Part shown: positions 43,283-52,724 of the stretch, piece after piece
How the letters are laid out: every line of letters begins with the position of its first letter
Numbering within the stretch: position 1 is the first letter of the stretch
Source of the DNA: Streptomyces cinereus
Lineage (GTDB): Bacteria > Pseudomonadota > Gammaproteobacteria > Pseudomonadales > Moraxellaceae
NCBI GenBank assembly: GCA_014647715.1
Contig: BMPS01000006.1
Span: 1-64,000, forward strand
Direction of reading: 5' to 3'
Length of the DNA stretch: 64,000 nucleotides
The notes under the pieces: model-generated
Databases searched by the model: none
Told to the model about the DNA's origin: nothing
What the model saw: only the letters and a program-made list of their open reading frames with translations
Program-made: the position numbers and the translations under genes

Positions 43283-44572
43283 TTAGCTAAAATTCCAACT
43301 AAACGGCTGCACTGTCACTATTTCGCCTGCTTTTACCCCTGCATTGTCTTGGGGTAATACAAGCAAGCAATTCGCGTGGCTAAGCTGTTTTACACGGTGG
43401 GAGTCTTGGGCAGATAAAGGGGTTACGCTAAAACTGCCGTCTTCATTTTGGCAAAAAACCGCTCGCTGATAATCTTGGCGTCCTGCTCGCTTGTTGATGT
43501 CGTGGGTGGTTTTAGCAAACAGTTGCAGCGGTTTTGGGATATCTGATTGTATCACGCCCGATAGTTGCCACAGCGCAGGTTGGACAAAATTAAGGCAGCA
43601 TACCACGGTAGATAGCGGATTGCCGGGTAACCCAAAATACATGACCGTTTTTTTATCTTGCTCAAATTCCCCAAATATAAAAGGTTTACCTGGTTTCATC
43701 GCCACTTTGTAATGGTGAATTTTGCCAAGCGCCTGAATAACTTGGGTTAAAAAATCATAATCGCCCACCGATACACCCGCCGTAGAAATAATCACATCAC
43801 ATTCGGCTATCGCTTGCTGAACAGTGCGACGAGTGGTTTCAAGGTTGTCGGGGACAATGCCATAATCTTGAATCGCAATCGGCAACTGCTTTAATAACGC
43901 TTTTAGCGTGGGCGTGTTGGAGTTATAAATTTGGGCGAGCGTTGCCAGCGGCTGCCCCACGTCGACGAGCTCATCCCCGGTGGCAATAATACCAACCGTG
44001 AGTGGCTGAAATACCTGCACGCTATCCATGCCTAAATTGGCAAGTAAGCTAATATCAGTGGGGTTTAGGCGTTTACCAATCGTCAAAACAGTTTCGCCTG
44101 CTTGCACTTCCTCGCCTTGGCGGCGAATATTTGCGCCCACCTTAGCGGTTTGGGTCAAGCGAATGTGATAGGCTTGGCTGTTATCCAAACTGTGCTGAAT
44201 GTCACTAAGGTTAGTGTCTTCCTGCATCACCACCGTGTCGCAGTCATTTGGCACCACCGCGCCGGTAAAAATTCGCACGCCTTGATTGGGTCGCAAACGA
44301 CCGTTAAAAGGTTTACCTGCCCCCGATTCACCGATGATTTCAAGTTGGCTATCGTGGTCAAGATAGCTACCCATAGCAATCGCAAAACCATCCATGGCTG
44401 ATAGATTTTGGCGGGGAATATCAAAGGATGCGGCAATATCTTGGGCTAAAATGTGGTTTTGCACCTCTAACAAACCCACTGTTATCGTCTTTACCTCGCC
44501 CGGACGCGACGTTAAATAGTTCTCTAGGCGCTCATTAATCGCTTGTTTTAGTTCATTGACAGAAATCATCAT
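43283..44572 (-). CDS. moeA: Molybdopterin molybdenumtransferase
   Basis: 429 residues. Inserts molybdate into adenylylated molybdopterin. Motifs: DIPRQNLSAMDGFAI, GESGAGKPFNGRLRPNQGVRIFTGAVVPNDCDTVVMQED, GIIATGDELVDVGQPL, ISTAGVSVGDYDF, KPGKPFIFG and FGLPGNPLSTVVCC, then the C-terminal barrel domain. Its usual partner MogA/MoaB is not encoded here. 4 bases after the MocA-like gene. Complete. Confidence 0.96.
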   Translation of the reverse strand: MMISVNELKQAINERLENYLTSRPGEVKTITVGLLEVQNHILAQDIAASFDIPRQNLSAMDGFAIAMGSYLDHDSQLEIIGESGAGKPFNGRLRPNQGVRIFTGAVVPNDCDTVVMQEDTNLSDIQHSLDNSQAYHIRLTQTAKVGANIRRQGEEVQAGETVLTIGKRLNPTDISLLANLGMDSVQVFQPLTVGIIATGDELVDVGQPLATLAQIYNSNTPTLKALLKQLPIAIQDYGIVPDNLETTRRTVQQAIAECDVIISTAGVSVGDYDFLTQVIQALGKIHHYKVAMKPGKPFIFGEFEQDKKTVMYFGLPGNPLSTVVCCLNFVQPALWQLSGVIQSDIPKPLQLFAKTTHDINKRAGRQDYQRAVFCQNEDGSFSVTPLSAQDSHRVKQLSHANCLLVLPQDNAGVKAGEIVTVQPFSWNFS

Positions 44573-44576
44573 TATC

Positions 44577-45266
44577 TCAATTAAAATGTTGGGTCGGCGG
44601 CAAAAGGTGATAGGCTGTTTTTAGCTGCTCAAATTGTTCTAAGGTATCAATATCTTGGCTTAAATGCGGTAGCGGTATCGGATAAAGCTGATAAACCTTA
44701 CCATCGGCGGGCGAAACAATAGTGGTTTGATGTTGCCATAACGTCCGAAAACCTTTATCGCCTTGCAACTGATGCCCAAATGCTTGCAAAAAACCCCAAG
44801 GTAAATTGACGGGAATCCCCCAAATTGGTTGATTGTTATCACCATACTCACTCACAATCAGCTGATGGTCTTCAACATTTTGGCTTAATAGCCTCAAATC
44901 ATCGAGGGTTACCGCCACTTGGTCAACAGTCAAAAACAAAATCCGCATCGTAGCACTTACTGACTGTTGTTGTAATGTTGTCATTGCATACTGAATCGAT
45001 TGCGCCATCCCTGTTTGCGGCGTGGGGTTATCAACGACTGTGACGGCAAATGGTACAACTTCGTTGTATAACGCTTTAGATATTGGGTTATCAAGTTTTG
45101 GCAAAACCACCAACACTTGATGAGGCTGCAATTGGCGTGCCAGTTGAATTTTTTCAGCCAGCAAAGTTTGATGATTTTTTACAATCAGCTGCTTGGCAAA
45201 ACCAAGACGCTGGCTCAATCCTGCTGCCAAAATCACCACGGTTAAATTGCTAGGCGTGATGCTCAT
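44577..45266 (-). CDS. MocA/MobA-like NTP transferase for molybdenum cofactor
   Basis: 229 residues from ATG 45266, overlapping the xdhC stop by 17 bases. Nucleotidyltransferase fold: VVILAAGLSQRLGFAKQLI (the LAAGxSxRxGxxK motif) and MRILFLTVDQVAVTLDD. Placement beside XdhC and a xanthine-oxidase-family enzyme suggests MocA-type CTP:molybdopterin cytidylyltransferase, giving the MCD cofactor that PaoC-type enzymes use. Sequence alone does not separate CTP from GTP use. Good family confidence. Confidence 0.85.
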   Translation of the reverse strand: MSITPSNLTVVILAAGLSQRLGFAKQLIVKNHQTLLAEKIQLARQLQPHQVLVVLPKLDNPISKALYNEVVPFAVTVVDNPTPQTGMAQSIQYAMTTLQQQSVSATMRILFLTVDQVAVTLDDLRLLSQNVEDHQLIVSEYGDNNQPIWGIPVNLPWGFLQAFGHQLQGDKGFRTLWQHQTTIVSPADGKVYQLYPIPLPHLSQDIDTLEQFEQLKTAYHLLPPTQHFN

Positions 45267-46344
45267 GATATACCTGTTGAATTTGGGCAGTGATAGATAA
45301 AGCCACCGCTTCAGGCGTATCCCCACCGAGCGCTAAACCCACAGGATAGAACAAATTAGCAGATTTCACCAGTTGATAACCATCGTCAATCTCACCAAGC
45401 AACTGCTCAGTGCGATATTTCGGCCCTAATTGCCCAATAAAAAAAGGCGAATTTTGGGCTTTAAAGGCTTGGCTGAGCCATACTCTGTCTTGACTCAGAC
45501 TATGGGTCATTATCACCACAGCGGTAGGCTGCGGTGACTCAAAAAAAGTCTGCACAGACTCAGCCTCATCAAGGGCAATCTGCACAAAATTGGCGTGAGC
45601 CTGCCCACGATAACGGGCAATCACATCCAAACGACTATCAATCACCGTCACCTGCCAGCCTTGCAAATTTGCCATGGTCATCAAGGGTAAACAATCTTGC
45701 CCCGCGCCAAAAATTAATAATTGTAGCGGTGGTTGTAGCGTTTCTACAAAGATGCTCAGTTGTTGCGATTGTTTTTGATAAACATACAGCATAAAGCGAC
45801 TTTTACGGCTGGCAGCCACTTGACTAACCAATTGCCAGTCTTGTTGACCCAATTGCGACAACTGTGTCAAAGGCAGATGCTGTCCAACTATAAACTCATC
45901 TGAGTTTGAGGTGATAATGGTACCCAGTGTTTGTGGCTGTTTTGTCTGTTTTAAGCGCTGGAAACAGGCAAATAATACAGATTGTTCATTTAAAACCAGA
46001 CGTTCAAATAATACTTGAATGACGCCTTGACAGCCGAGCCCAAAGCCTTCTTGCTCATCATTGTCATCGGCTACCTCATCTTGTGATAGCTGGCTATCGG
46101 TTGCGGTATGATAGGTTTTGAGCGTCGCCCCATGCCGGGTGAGCCAAAAAGCTCGCTGTACCAAGTGCTTTTCAAGACAACCGCCACTCACCATGCCTAT
46201 GGATTGACCATCGGCTAAAATCAACATTCTGGCGCCAGGTTGCCGATAGGCTGACCCTTCGACACTCACCACGGTGGCTAATACCGCTTCACTATTGGGC
46301 GGCAACTGCTCAAGGGTATCAAAAATATCAAACAAGTGGTTCAT
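45250..46344 (-). CDS. XdhC-family Moco maturation chaperone (PaoD-like)
   Basis: 364 residues. XdhC/PaoD proteins bind the cofactor, promote its sulfuration and load it into the large subunit. N-terminal XdhC/CoxI domain: LATVVSVEGSAYRQPGARMLIL, GMVSGGCLEKHLVQRA and GLGCQGVIQVLFE; C-terminal Rossmann domain: LLIFGAGQDCLPLMTMANLQGWQVTVIDSR and FIGQLGPK. The position after the large-subunit gene (21 bases) matches paoD in E. coli. Longer than E. coli PaoD (318). Cytoplasmic. Confidence 0.92.
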   Translation of the reverse strand: MNHLFDIFDTLEQLPPNSEAVLATVVSVEGSAYRQPGARMLILADGQSIGMVSGGCLEKHLVQRAFWLTRHGATLKTYHTATDSQLSQDEVADDNDEQEGFGLGCQGVIQVLFERLVLNEQSVLFACFQRLKQTKQPQTLGTIITSNSDEFIVGQHLPLTQLSQLGQQDWQLVSQVAASRKSRFMLYVYQKQSQQLSIFVETLQPPLQLLIFGAGQDCLPLMTMANLQGWQVTVIDSRLDVIARYRGQAHANFVQIALDEAESVQTFFESPQPTAVVIMTHSLSQDRVWLSQAFKAQNSPFFIGQLGPKYRTEQLLGEIDDGYQLVKSANLFYPVGLALGGDTPEAVALSITAQIQQVYHEHHA

Positions 46345-46365
46345 AGCAAATGACAGTGTACCCGA

Positions 46366-48789
46366 TTACAGTAATGGCAACTGGTACAGCAGTTTATCCA
46401 AGGTAATGGGGTAGTCTCGTACTCTAACGCCTGTGGCATTAAAAATTGCATTGGCAATGGCTGCCCCTGCCCCTGATAATGCCAATTCGCCTATGCCCTT
46501 GCTATGGAGCGGATTGGCATAGGGGTCAGTTTCGGGTAACATTATTACCTCTAAGTCAGGCACATCAGCATTCACACACACTTGATATTCGGCTAAATCG
46601 TGATTACATAGACGACCGTCACGTTTGTCATGGTGAATTTGCTCCATCAAGGCAGCCCCTATACCAAACACCATACCACCAAAGCACTGCGAGCGCGCTG
46701 TTTTTTCATTTAAGATACGCCCTGCGGCAAATGTGCCTAGCATACGGCGAACCCGAATTTCACCGGTTACCCGGTGTACCCCAACTTCAGCGAACTGTGC
46801 GCCATAACCTGCATGACGGTATTCTTTTTTGGTTTTACCCGGTTCGATTTCACCATTAGCTACCAAGCCATGAGGGGCATATTGCTGCAAAAAACTGCTT
46901 AGCGATAACTGGGTATCGACTTGTTCCCAATCGAGTACATTATCTTGGTGGTCCACAGAGACCTCAGAATTAAGCCCTGTTTTTTCTGCTAGTTTATCCA
47001 GCGTATCGGTTAACGTATGGTTAATTTTTTCGCCAATTTTTTCAGCTAGGCTAGGGTCATGCTCAAATTGTCTATATAGATTGCCTTGTTTAAAGCCAAT
47101 GCTATCGACATGCAGCCCCACACTCTGGGCAATCTTTTCTCGTAGCGCTTCACACGCTAGATAAATAGAACTACCAGCGCTTGAAGCTCCCCAGCTACCG
47201 CCTGAGCCTGCAGCAGGCGGCAGATCGGTATCGCCAAGTTTGACCTCGACATGGTCAATCGGTAAGCCCAGCATATCGGCAACCACTTGCGCAAAAATAG
47301 TATAGCTACCTGTACCGATGTCGGTCATGTCAGTTTCGATACGAGCCAAGACCCCAAGCGGTTTGTCAGAGGGCAACAGGCTCACACGGGCTTGCGAGGG
47401 TTTTAATTCGTTGCTACGCGCGGCGCACGCCATCCCATAGCCAATCAACCAATCGCCATCGAGGCGACTCGCGGGCGTTTGTGGGCGTTTATCCCACCCA
47501 AAGGCTTTTGCCCCTTGCTCCATACACGCCAGCAATTTTCGGGTGCTGTAGGGAATTTTTTTGCTTGGGTCTTCGCTCGGTTCATTGCGTTTTCGCAGTT
47601 CAATTGGGCACAGCTTTAATGCATGCGCCAGTTCGTCCATGGCACATTCGAGTGCCAACTGACCCACCGCTTCGCCAGGGGCACGCATAGAACCTGTTAA
47701 GGTAAAATTCATGCGCGCCATTTCATATTTGATTTGGCGATTGTCACCGCCATACAAAAAGTGGGTAGAAACCGCCACTGGCTCAAAAAACGTTTCTGAA
47801 GGTAAATTGGTGACAATGCTATTGTGAATAATAGTATGGATTTTACCATCTTTATCCGCCCCCAATGCCACCCGTTGTTCGGTGTTGGTGCGTCTTACGG
47901 TAGTTTCCATAACTTGCGGTCGGGTCATGTTCACCAGTACGGGGCGTTTTAAGTCTCTAGCCGCAATGGCTGCCATCACCGATTCTGGTGAAATACCCAG
48001 TTTTGAGCCAAACCCGCCACCAACATAGGGCGATAGCAAACGGACATCGTCTTCGGGCATATCTAAGGCTTTGGCAAGTTGTATTTTGGAAGAGGCAAGC
48101 ATTTGGTTAGAGGTATGAAGGGTTAGCTTACCCTCAAACCAACGCGCCAACGAACTGTGCGGTTCCATCGGCATGTTACTTTGGCTAGGTGTGGTATAAG
48201 TCACATCGACTTTGACCTCTGCTTGCTTAAGCGTTTTTTCAGGCTTGCCAATGTCGTCACTTTTATCGGTTACCCAATCGATAAATTGGGTGTGCTTTTT
48301 TTGCTTATTAAAGTCAAAATGCCCATGTTTTTCATCATTTTCATAGTCAATCTGTAACGCCTTCGCGCCTTCTTGAGCCGCTTCTAGGGTTTCTGCGACC
48401 ACCAAGGCAATCGGCTGTCCACGATAAAAAACCTCGCTTGCCCCTTGCACAGGCGCCATTTTGACACCGCCTTGTTGCGGGTTGCGTAAAAACAGCGGGT
48501 CATGAAACACCCCAATCACACCTGCAACTTGTAAGGCGGTATCTTTATGTACTTTTTTTACCTTGCCTTTACCGATGGTTGCACCGACCATGACACCATG
48601 ACACAAGTCGTCAAATTGGTTCTCAGCAGTATAAGTGGCTTTGCCTGCGACTTTTAGGTGTCCTTCAATACGGCTCAGTGGTTTGCCAACGAGCTTGCTA
48701 TCAGTCGTATCTAGCCGTGACTCGACAGGCTTGTCCATGGTCATTTTTTTTTCAAGGGGCGATTCGCCAAAAATTTGTGTTAGGCTCAT
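46366..48789 (-). CDS. Aldehyde oxidoreductase molybdenum-binding subunit, PaoC-like
   Basis: 807 residues (E. coli PaoC 732). Xanthine oxidase family large subunit binding MCD cofactor. Motifs: GKPLSRIEGHLKVAGKATYTAE, MEPHSSLARW, LSPYVGGGFGSKLG, GSMRAPGEAVGQLALECAMDELAH, AAGSGGSWGASSAGSSIYLAC, and the C-terminal catalytic Glu in KGIGELALSGAGAAIANAI. The acidic Lys-rich insert around residues 590-660 is longer than in E. coli. Start ATG 48789 behind GGAG. Substrate by homology: aromatic and other aldehydes; not proven. Confidence 0.9.
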   Translation of the reverse strand: MSLTQIFGESPLEKKMTMDKPVESRLDTTDSKLVGKPLSRIEGHLKVAGKATYTAENQFDDLCHGVMVGATIGKGKVKKVHKDTALQVAGVIGVFHDPLFLRNPQQGGVKMAPVQGASEVFYRGQPIALVVAETLEAAQEGAKALQIDYENDEKHGHFDFNKQKKHTQFIDWVTDKSDDIGKPEKTLKQAEVKVDVTYTTPSQSNMPMEPHSSLARWFEGKLTLHTSNQMLASSKIQLAKALDMPEDDVRLLSPYVGGGFGSKLGISPESVMAAIAARDLKRPVLVNMTRPQVMETTVRRTNTEQRVALGADKDGKIHTIIHNSIVTNLPSETFFEPVAVSTHFLYGGDNRQIKYEMARMNFTLTGSMRAPGEAVGQLALECAMDELAHALKLCPIELRKRNEPSEDPSKKIPYSTRKLLACMEQGAKAFGWDKRPQTPASRLDGDWLIGYGMACAARSNELKPSQARVSLLPSDKPLGVLARIETDMTDIGTGSYTIFAQVVADMLGLPIDHVEVKLGDTDLPPAAGSGGSWGASSAGSSIYLACEALREKIAQSVGLHVDSIGFKQGNLYRQFEHDPSLAEKIGEKINHTLTDTLDKLAEKTGLNSEVSVDHQDNVLDWEQVDTQLSLSSFLQQYAPHGLVANGEIEPGKTKKEYRHAGYGAQFAEVGVHRVTGEIRVRRMLGTFAAGRILNEKTARSQCFGGMVFGIGAALMEQIHHDKRDGRLCNHDLAEYQVCVNADVPDLEVIMLPETDPYANPLHSKGIGELALSGAGAAIANAIFNATGVRVRDYPITLDKLLYQLPLL

Positions 48790-48805
48790 GCACTCACTCC
48801 ACTAC

Positions 48806-49828
48806 TTAAAGGACTTGATTGATGGGTTGTTGTAACGCCCGCTGCACAACGTGGTGTAAAAGACGCTGTACCAGCACGGTCTTGTACTCGGTTTGTTCAT
48901 CGGTTTTTGCTTCTTTGAATAGGGTCGCCACCGCAAGCTCAATACTCACGGCATCGCCCGTGCTGCCAATCAGTATTTTTTCAATGTCGGTGTTTCGCCA
49001 AGGCTGACTGCCAATACCGCCAAATGCAAGTCGCACATTGGTGAGTGTATCATTATCATGCTCAATCACGGCAGCGACGGACACCAAAGCAAAGGCATAT
49101 GAGGCACGGTCACGCACTTTGTCATAACTATGCACGCCTTTTAAGGGTGGCGGTAAAATAATATGGGTAATCAAATCACCTAGATTCAAACAAGTTTCAA
49201 TATGGGGGGTTTGCTCAGGTAAGCGATAAAATTCAGAAATAGGCACTTGGCGGGTTTGTCCGTCGGCTTGCTGGATAACAATGACGGCATCGAGCAATCG
49301 CATTGCCACCGCCATATCTGATGGATGGGGGGCAATACAGTGCTCGCTCGTGCCTAAAATTGCCAAATTCTGATGAAGACCTGCTTTTGCCCCGCAGCCA
49401 GAATTGGGCTCACGCTTATTACACGGACTATCAGGCTGATAAAAATAGTAACAACGCGTACGCTGTAGTAGATTACCACCGGTACTGGCTTTGTTACGCA
49501 GTTGCGGCGATGCACCCGACAACAAGGCACGGGCAAGCACCGCATAATCTTGACGAATAACAGGGTGAGCCGCTAATTCACTGTTACTGACCATAGCGCC
49601 GATTTTTAACCCACCTTCTGGCGTGGCTTCAATTGTATTAAGCGGCAAACGTGAAATATCAATCAACTGCGTCGGCTGTTCGATTTCGAGTTTCATCAAA
49701 TCAAGTAAATTGGTACCCCCAGCGATAAAAAACGGACGCTGCGCCTCAGCCAAATCCCCTTCAGCTAAAGTGGCTATTTTGATTGCGTCGTCCACCGAGT
49801 TGGCGCGCTGATAATCAAAAGTTTTCAT
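48806..49828 (-). CDS. Aldehyde oxidoreductase FAD-binding subunit, PaoB-like
   Basis: 340 residues. FAD domain of the vanillyl-oxidase type: FIAGGTNLLDLMKLEIEQP and ATPEGGLKIGAMVSNSELAAHP. It carries the PaoB-specific Cys-rich insert RCYYFYQPDSPCNKREPNSGC plus a later HC in TSEHCIAPHPSDMA, which hold an extra [4Fe-4S] cluster in E. coli PaoB, distinguishing this enzyme from xanthine dehydrogenases. Starts with ATGA overlap on the paoA stop and ends 16 bases before the large subunit gene. Confidence 0.92.
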   Translation of the reverse strand: MKTFDYQRANSVDDAIKIATLAEGDLAEAQRPFFIAGGTNLLDLMKLEIEQPTQLIDISRLPLNTIEATPEGGLKIGAMVSNSELAAHPVIRQDYAVLARALLSGASPQLRNKASTGGNLLQRTRCYYFYQPDSPCNKREPNSGCGAKAGLHQNLAILGTSEHCIAPHPSDMAVAMRLLDAVIVIQQADGQTRQVPISEFYRLPEQTPHIETCLNLGDLITHIILPPPLKGVHSYDKVRDRASYAFALVSVAAVIEHDNDTLTNVRLAFGGIGSQPWRNTDIEKILIGSTGDAVSIELAVATLFKEAKTDEQTEYKTVLVQRLLHHVVQRALQQPINQVL

Positions 49829-50430
49829 AGCGACACTCCTGTAGCCTGAGTAGCTGCTGTCTGAGCGGTCACCTTATCTGTCTCTGCCGAAAAACCTGTT
49901 TCTTGTAATACCTGTTTAATCGCTCGCACGATGTTGGGATATGCCGAGCAGCGACAAATATTACCACTCATACGCTCAGAGATTTCTTTATCCAATTGTT
50001 GTTTAAATTGTGTTTTATCTTTTGATAAAGGTTGCATCAAATCATCCGACACATGACTTGCCCAGTTTTGGCGTAGCTCTTCAATCATCGCTTTGGTCGA
50101 GCAAATTTGCCCAGGGGTACAATAGCCACATTGAAAGGCGTCATGTTCCAAAAACGCTTGTTGAATCGGATCAAGCGCTTCAGGTGAGCCAATACCTTCA
50201 ATGGTTTCGATGTTATCGCCCTCATGCATGACCGCTAGTGTCAGACAGCTGTTGACCCGCTGACCATTAATCAGCATGGTACACGCGCCACACTGACCGT
50301 GGTCACAGCCTTTTTTGCTGCCTGTCAAGCCAAGATGATTGCGACAGACATCCAGTACCGTGGTGCGTACATCTAGATTCGTCAACGTATGTTGTTGCTG
50401 ATTGATAGTAAGTGTTAAGGATTGTGGCAT
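49825..50430 (-). CDS. Aldehyde oxidoreductase [2Fe-2S] subunit, PaoA-like
   Basis: 201 residues. Ferredoxin-type cluster ligands C42, C47, C50, C62 (GSKKGCDHGQCGACTMLI) and the second cluster C101, C104 and C159, C161 (FQCGYCTPGQ; NICRCSAYPNI). E. coli PaoA begins with a twin-arginine signal peptide for export; here the protein starts directly at MPQSLTLTINQQQHTL, with no RR motif, so the complex should stay in the cytoplasm. First gene of an 11-gene minus-strand cluster. Confidence 0.94.
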   Translation of the reverse strand: MPQSLTLTINQQQHTLTNLDVRTTVLDVCRNHLGLTGSKKGCDHGQCGACTMLINGQRVNSCLTLAVMHEGDNIETIEGIGSPEALDPIQQAFLEHDAFQCGYCTPGQICSTKAMIEELRQNWASHVSDDLMQPLSKDKTQFKQQLDKEISERMSGNICRCSAYPNIVRAIKQVLQETGFSAETDKVTAQTAATQATGVSL

Positions 50431-50961
50431 AAAGCTGCTTCTCGTCTAGTTGCTATGGGTTTATTTTAAGTGTGTTATCTAGGATTGACGCCTGTTATCA
50501 AGCTTATTTCTAAAAATTTGCTACGCCTTGCCTATGCAAGGACGATGGTAACATTACAAGGATTTGTTATTTTTGCGTATGTAGCCATCCCGATTTTTTG
50601 GCAATGTTTTTGGCAGTTTCTTTTGCTAATTTTTTACTAGTTTTTTTTGCCAGTCTATTTTGCTAGGTAATTGATTTTTTATTATATTTTTTTAATCAGC
50701 TTTTGTATGTTTATTCGTGTAAAGCTCTCAATAAGCAGTATTTAGCTTTTATAAAAAGCTGATGGTATAAGCTTGGATATTATTAGGTGTGCTGACACTT
50801 GGCTATTTTGTACCAAATAATTCATTAACATGGTATTAACTAGGTAATTTTTTTATCATTATCGTGACTAAAATTGTGACTGCAGAGTTTTATATACCGC
50901 ATAGACTATCAACGATTGTCAAACTTTCCACACTGCTTCGTAGTTTTGTGCCGCTCATTGC

Positions 50962-50983
50962 TCACCGCTTACGGTGATTTTTT
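50962..50983 (+). terminator. Orphan intrinsic terminator upstream of dat
   Basis: TCACCG and CGGTGA pair around CTTA, followed by six T. It lies 284 bases before the dat ATG with no plus-strand gene before it. Either the end of a small RNA or a leader attenuator for dat. Confidence 0.65.
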
Positions 50984-51032
50984 GCCTTTGCCATCGCAAA
51001 ATACGCCGCTGTGTTATCAATTTGGAGGATTC

Positions 51033-51179
51033 ATGCGATTTTTTGCAAAAAAGACTGTATTTTTCACAAAAAAAGGGTATTATGCCCCCATAAATTTTGA
51101 ACGTTATATTGTTAGATCTTGGGTGCAGTGTCATGGCATTTTGGGGTTTTGCGGTATAACGTTTTTGTTTTGGTGTTAG
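51033..51179 (+). CDS. Small ORF (48 aa) in the dat leader, possibly a leader peptide or small membrane protein
   Basis: ATG 51033 with GGAGGA (51024-51029) at ideal spacing, one of the best ribosome sites in the window. The product starts MRFFAKKTVFFTKKGYY, basic and aromatic, and ends with a hydrophobic stretch CHGILGFCGITFLFWC that could cross a membrane. The same frame is open further upstream to 50916 but that part overlaps the terminator. It ends 88 bases before dat. Unknown family. The ribosome site argues for translation; no other evidence. Confidence 0.45.
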   Translation: MRFFAKKTVFFTKKGYYAPINFERYIVRSWVQCHGILGFCGITFLFWC

Positions 51180-51267
51180 TCATCCTGACTGATATTTTAT
51201 TCACAAGTTCGAGAAAGATAGCCACAAGCAAATTTTCTTAAACCCTTATCTGAGATGGTAATCCGAT

Positions 51268-52632
51268 ATGAGCGTTCACACCCCTGTACACCCTATTTCT
51301 CATGCCACTAACGAATATTACTTAACTCGTCAAAGCACGATGGAATCTAATGTTCGTAGTTATCCCCGCAAACTACCGCTAGCTATTGCTAAAGCCCAAG
51401 GTATTTGGGTCACCGATGTTGAAGGCAATGATTACCTTGATTGCCTAGCCGGTGCTGGTACATTAGCCTTGGGTCACAACCACCTAGCCGTCAAACAAGC
51501 CTTGTACGATGTGTTAGAAAGTGGTCTGCCACTGCACACCCTAGATATCACCACCCCTGTCAAAGATGCATTTACCGAATCCTTGCTGTCTTTTTTTCCA
51601 AAAGATTTTGTATTGCAATTTTGCGGTCCGACCGGTGCTGACGGTACAGAAGCGGCAATTAAATTAGCAAAAACTTATACAGGGCGTGACAACGTTATCG
51701 CATTTAGCGGTGGTTATCACGGTATGACCCATGGCGCACTTGCCATGACTGGCAATTTGTCTGCCAAAGAGAAAGTTGGCAATTTGATGCCAGGGGTACA
51801 GTTTATGCCCTATCCGCATGAATACCGCTGCCCACTTGGTCTAGGGGGTGAAGCGGGTGTTGATGCGCTGACTTACTACTTCGAAAACTTTATTGAAGAT
51901 GTTGAAAGCGGCGTGGTCAAACCTGCTGCGGTCATCCTAGAAGCGATTCAAGGGGAAGGCGGTGTCGTCCCTGCGCCCAAAAAATGGCTACAAAAAATTC
52001 GTGAAGTAACCGCTAAGCATGATATCGTATTGATTTTGGATGAAGTGCAAGCTGGGTTTGCGCGCTCAGGCAAAATGTTTGCCTTCGAACATGCCGACAT
52101 CGTGCCTGACGTGGTGGTGATGAGTAAAGCGGTCGGAGGTGGTTTGCCACTATGCGTACTTGCCATCAACAAAAAATTCGATGCATGGGCGCCAGCCGGT
52201 CACACTGGTACTTTCCGTGGCAATCAGCTTGCGATGGCAGCATCGATTCAAGTATTGGATGAAATCCGCAGCAAAAACTTGGCAGAAAATGCACGTATCC
52301 GTGGTGAATTCTTGCGCGATGAACTCAAAAAAATCGCCCAAGAATTTCCTTGTATCGGTAACGTGCGCGGTCGCGGCTTGATGACCGGTATTGAGATTGT
52401 CGATGAGCGTAAACCTGCTGACCGTATCGGCTCGTATCCTGCTGATATTGACATGGCAAACGCGATTCAAAGAGCGTGTTTTGACAACAAGTTACTGCTG
52501 GAAAAAGGCGGTCGTGGCGGTACAGTGATTCGCTTGCTTTGCCCGATTAACATCACGCAAGAAGAATGTGATGCGGTGCTTGAACGCTTTAAAAAGGCAG
52601 TGGCTGAAGCCGTTCAAAAAGTACGTGGGTAA
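51268..52632 (+). CDS. dat: L-2,4-diaminobutyrate:2-oxoglutarate aminotransferase
   Basis: 454 residues. Class III PLP aminotransferase that makes L-2,4-diaminobutyrate from aspartate semialdehyde and glutamate. Motifs: [81 protein letters not shown] (PLP Asp), and the Schiff-base Lys in [12 protein letters not shown], then [13 protein letters not shown]. Close to Acinetobacter Dat. A decarboxylase gene follows at 53.4 kb, so the product is 1,3-diaminopropane. EctB is the nearest relative but no ect genes are present. Confidence 0.95.
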   Translation: MSVHTPVHPISHATNEYYLTRQSTMESNVRSYPRKLPLAIAKAQGIWVTDVEGNDYLDCLAGAGTLALGHNHLAVKQALYDVLESGLPLHTLDITTPVKDAFTESLLSFFPKDFVLQFCGPTGADGTEAAIKLAKTYTGRDNVIAFSGGYHGMTHGALAMTGNLSAKEKVGNLMPGVQFMPYPHEYRCPLGLGGEAGVDALTYYFENFIEDVESGVVKPAAVILEAIQGEGGVVPAPKKWLQKIREVTAKHDIVLILDEVQAGFARSGKMFAFEHADIVPDVVVMSKAVGGGLPLCVLAINKKFDAWAPAGHTGTFRGNQLAMAASIQVLDEIRSKNLAENARIRGEFLRDELKKIAQEFPCIGNVRGRGLMTGIEIVDERKPADRIGSYPADIDMANAIQRACFDNKLLLEKGGRGGTVIRLLCPINITQEECDAVLERFKKAVAEAVQKVRG

Positions 52633-52724
52633 TTGATTATTGCCTATTAAGACGGTAAAGTTACTGACGTGGCTTTGCCGTTTTTATTATCTGTTTATTT
52701 CATTTATTTCATTTTGAGTAAAAT

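Larger units (their letters stand above)
50431..51267. other. Spacer between the pao cluster and dat
   Basis: About 840 bases. From 50431 to 50900 only AT-rich sequence with the pao promoter presumably on the minus strand. From 50915: a segment similar to 39940-40001, a terminator (50962-50983), then a small ORF with a strong ribosome-binding site (51033-51179) and the dat leader. Confidence 0.5.

Noticed and set aside
46366-50430. Xanthine dehydrogenase (xdhABC)
   Set aside because: The Cys-rich [4Fe-4S] insert in the FAD subunit and the three-gene order small-FAD-large with XdhC match PaoABC-type aldehyde oxidoreductases; no purine catabolism genes are nearby.
50916-51032. Upstream extension of the dat-leader ORF to an 87-residue protein
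   Set aside because: This part overlaps the intrinsic terminator at 50962-50983 and lacks a ribosome site; the ATG at 51033 has a strong one.
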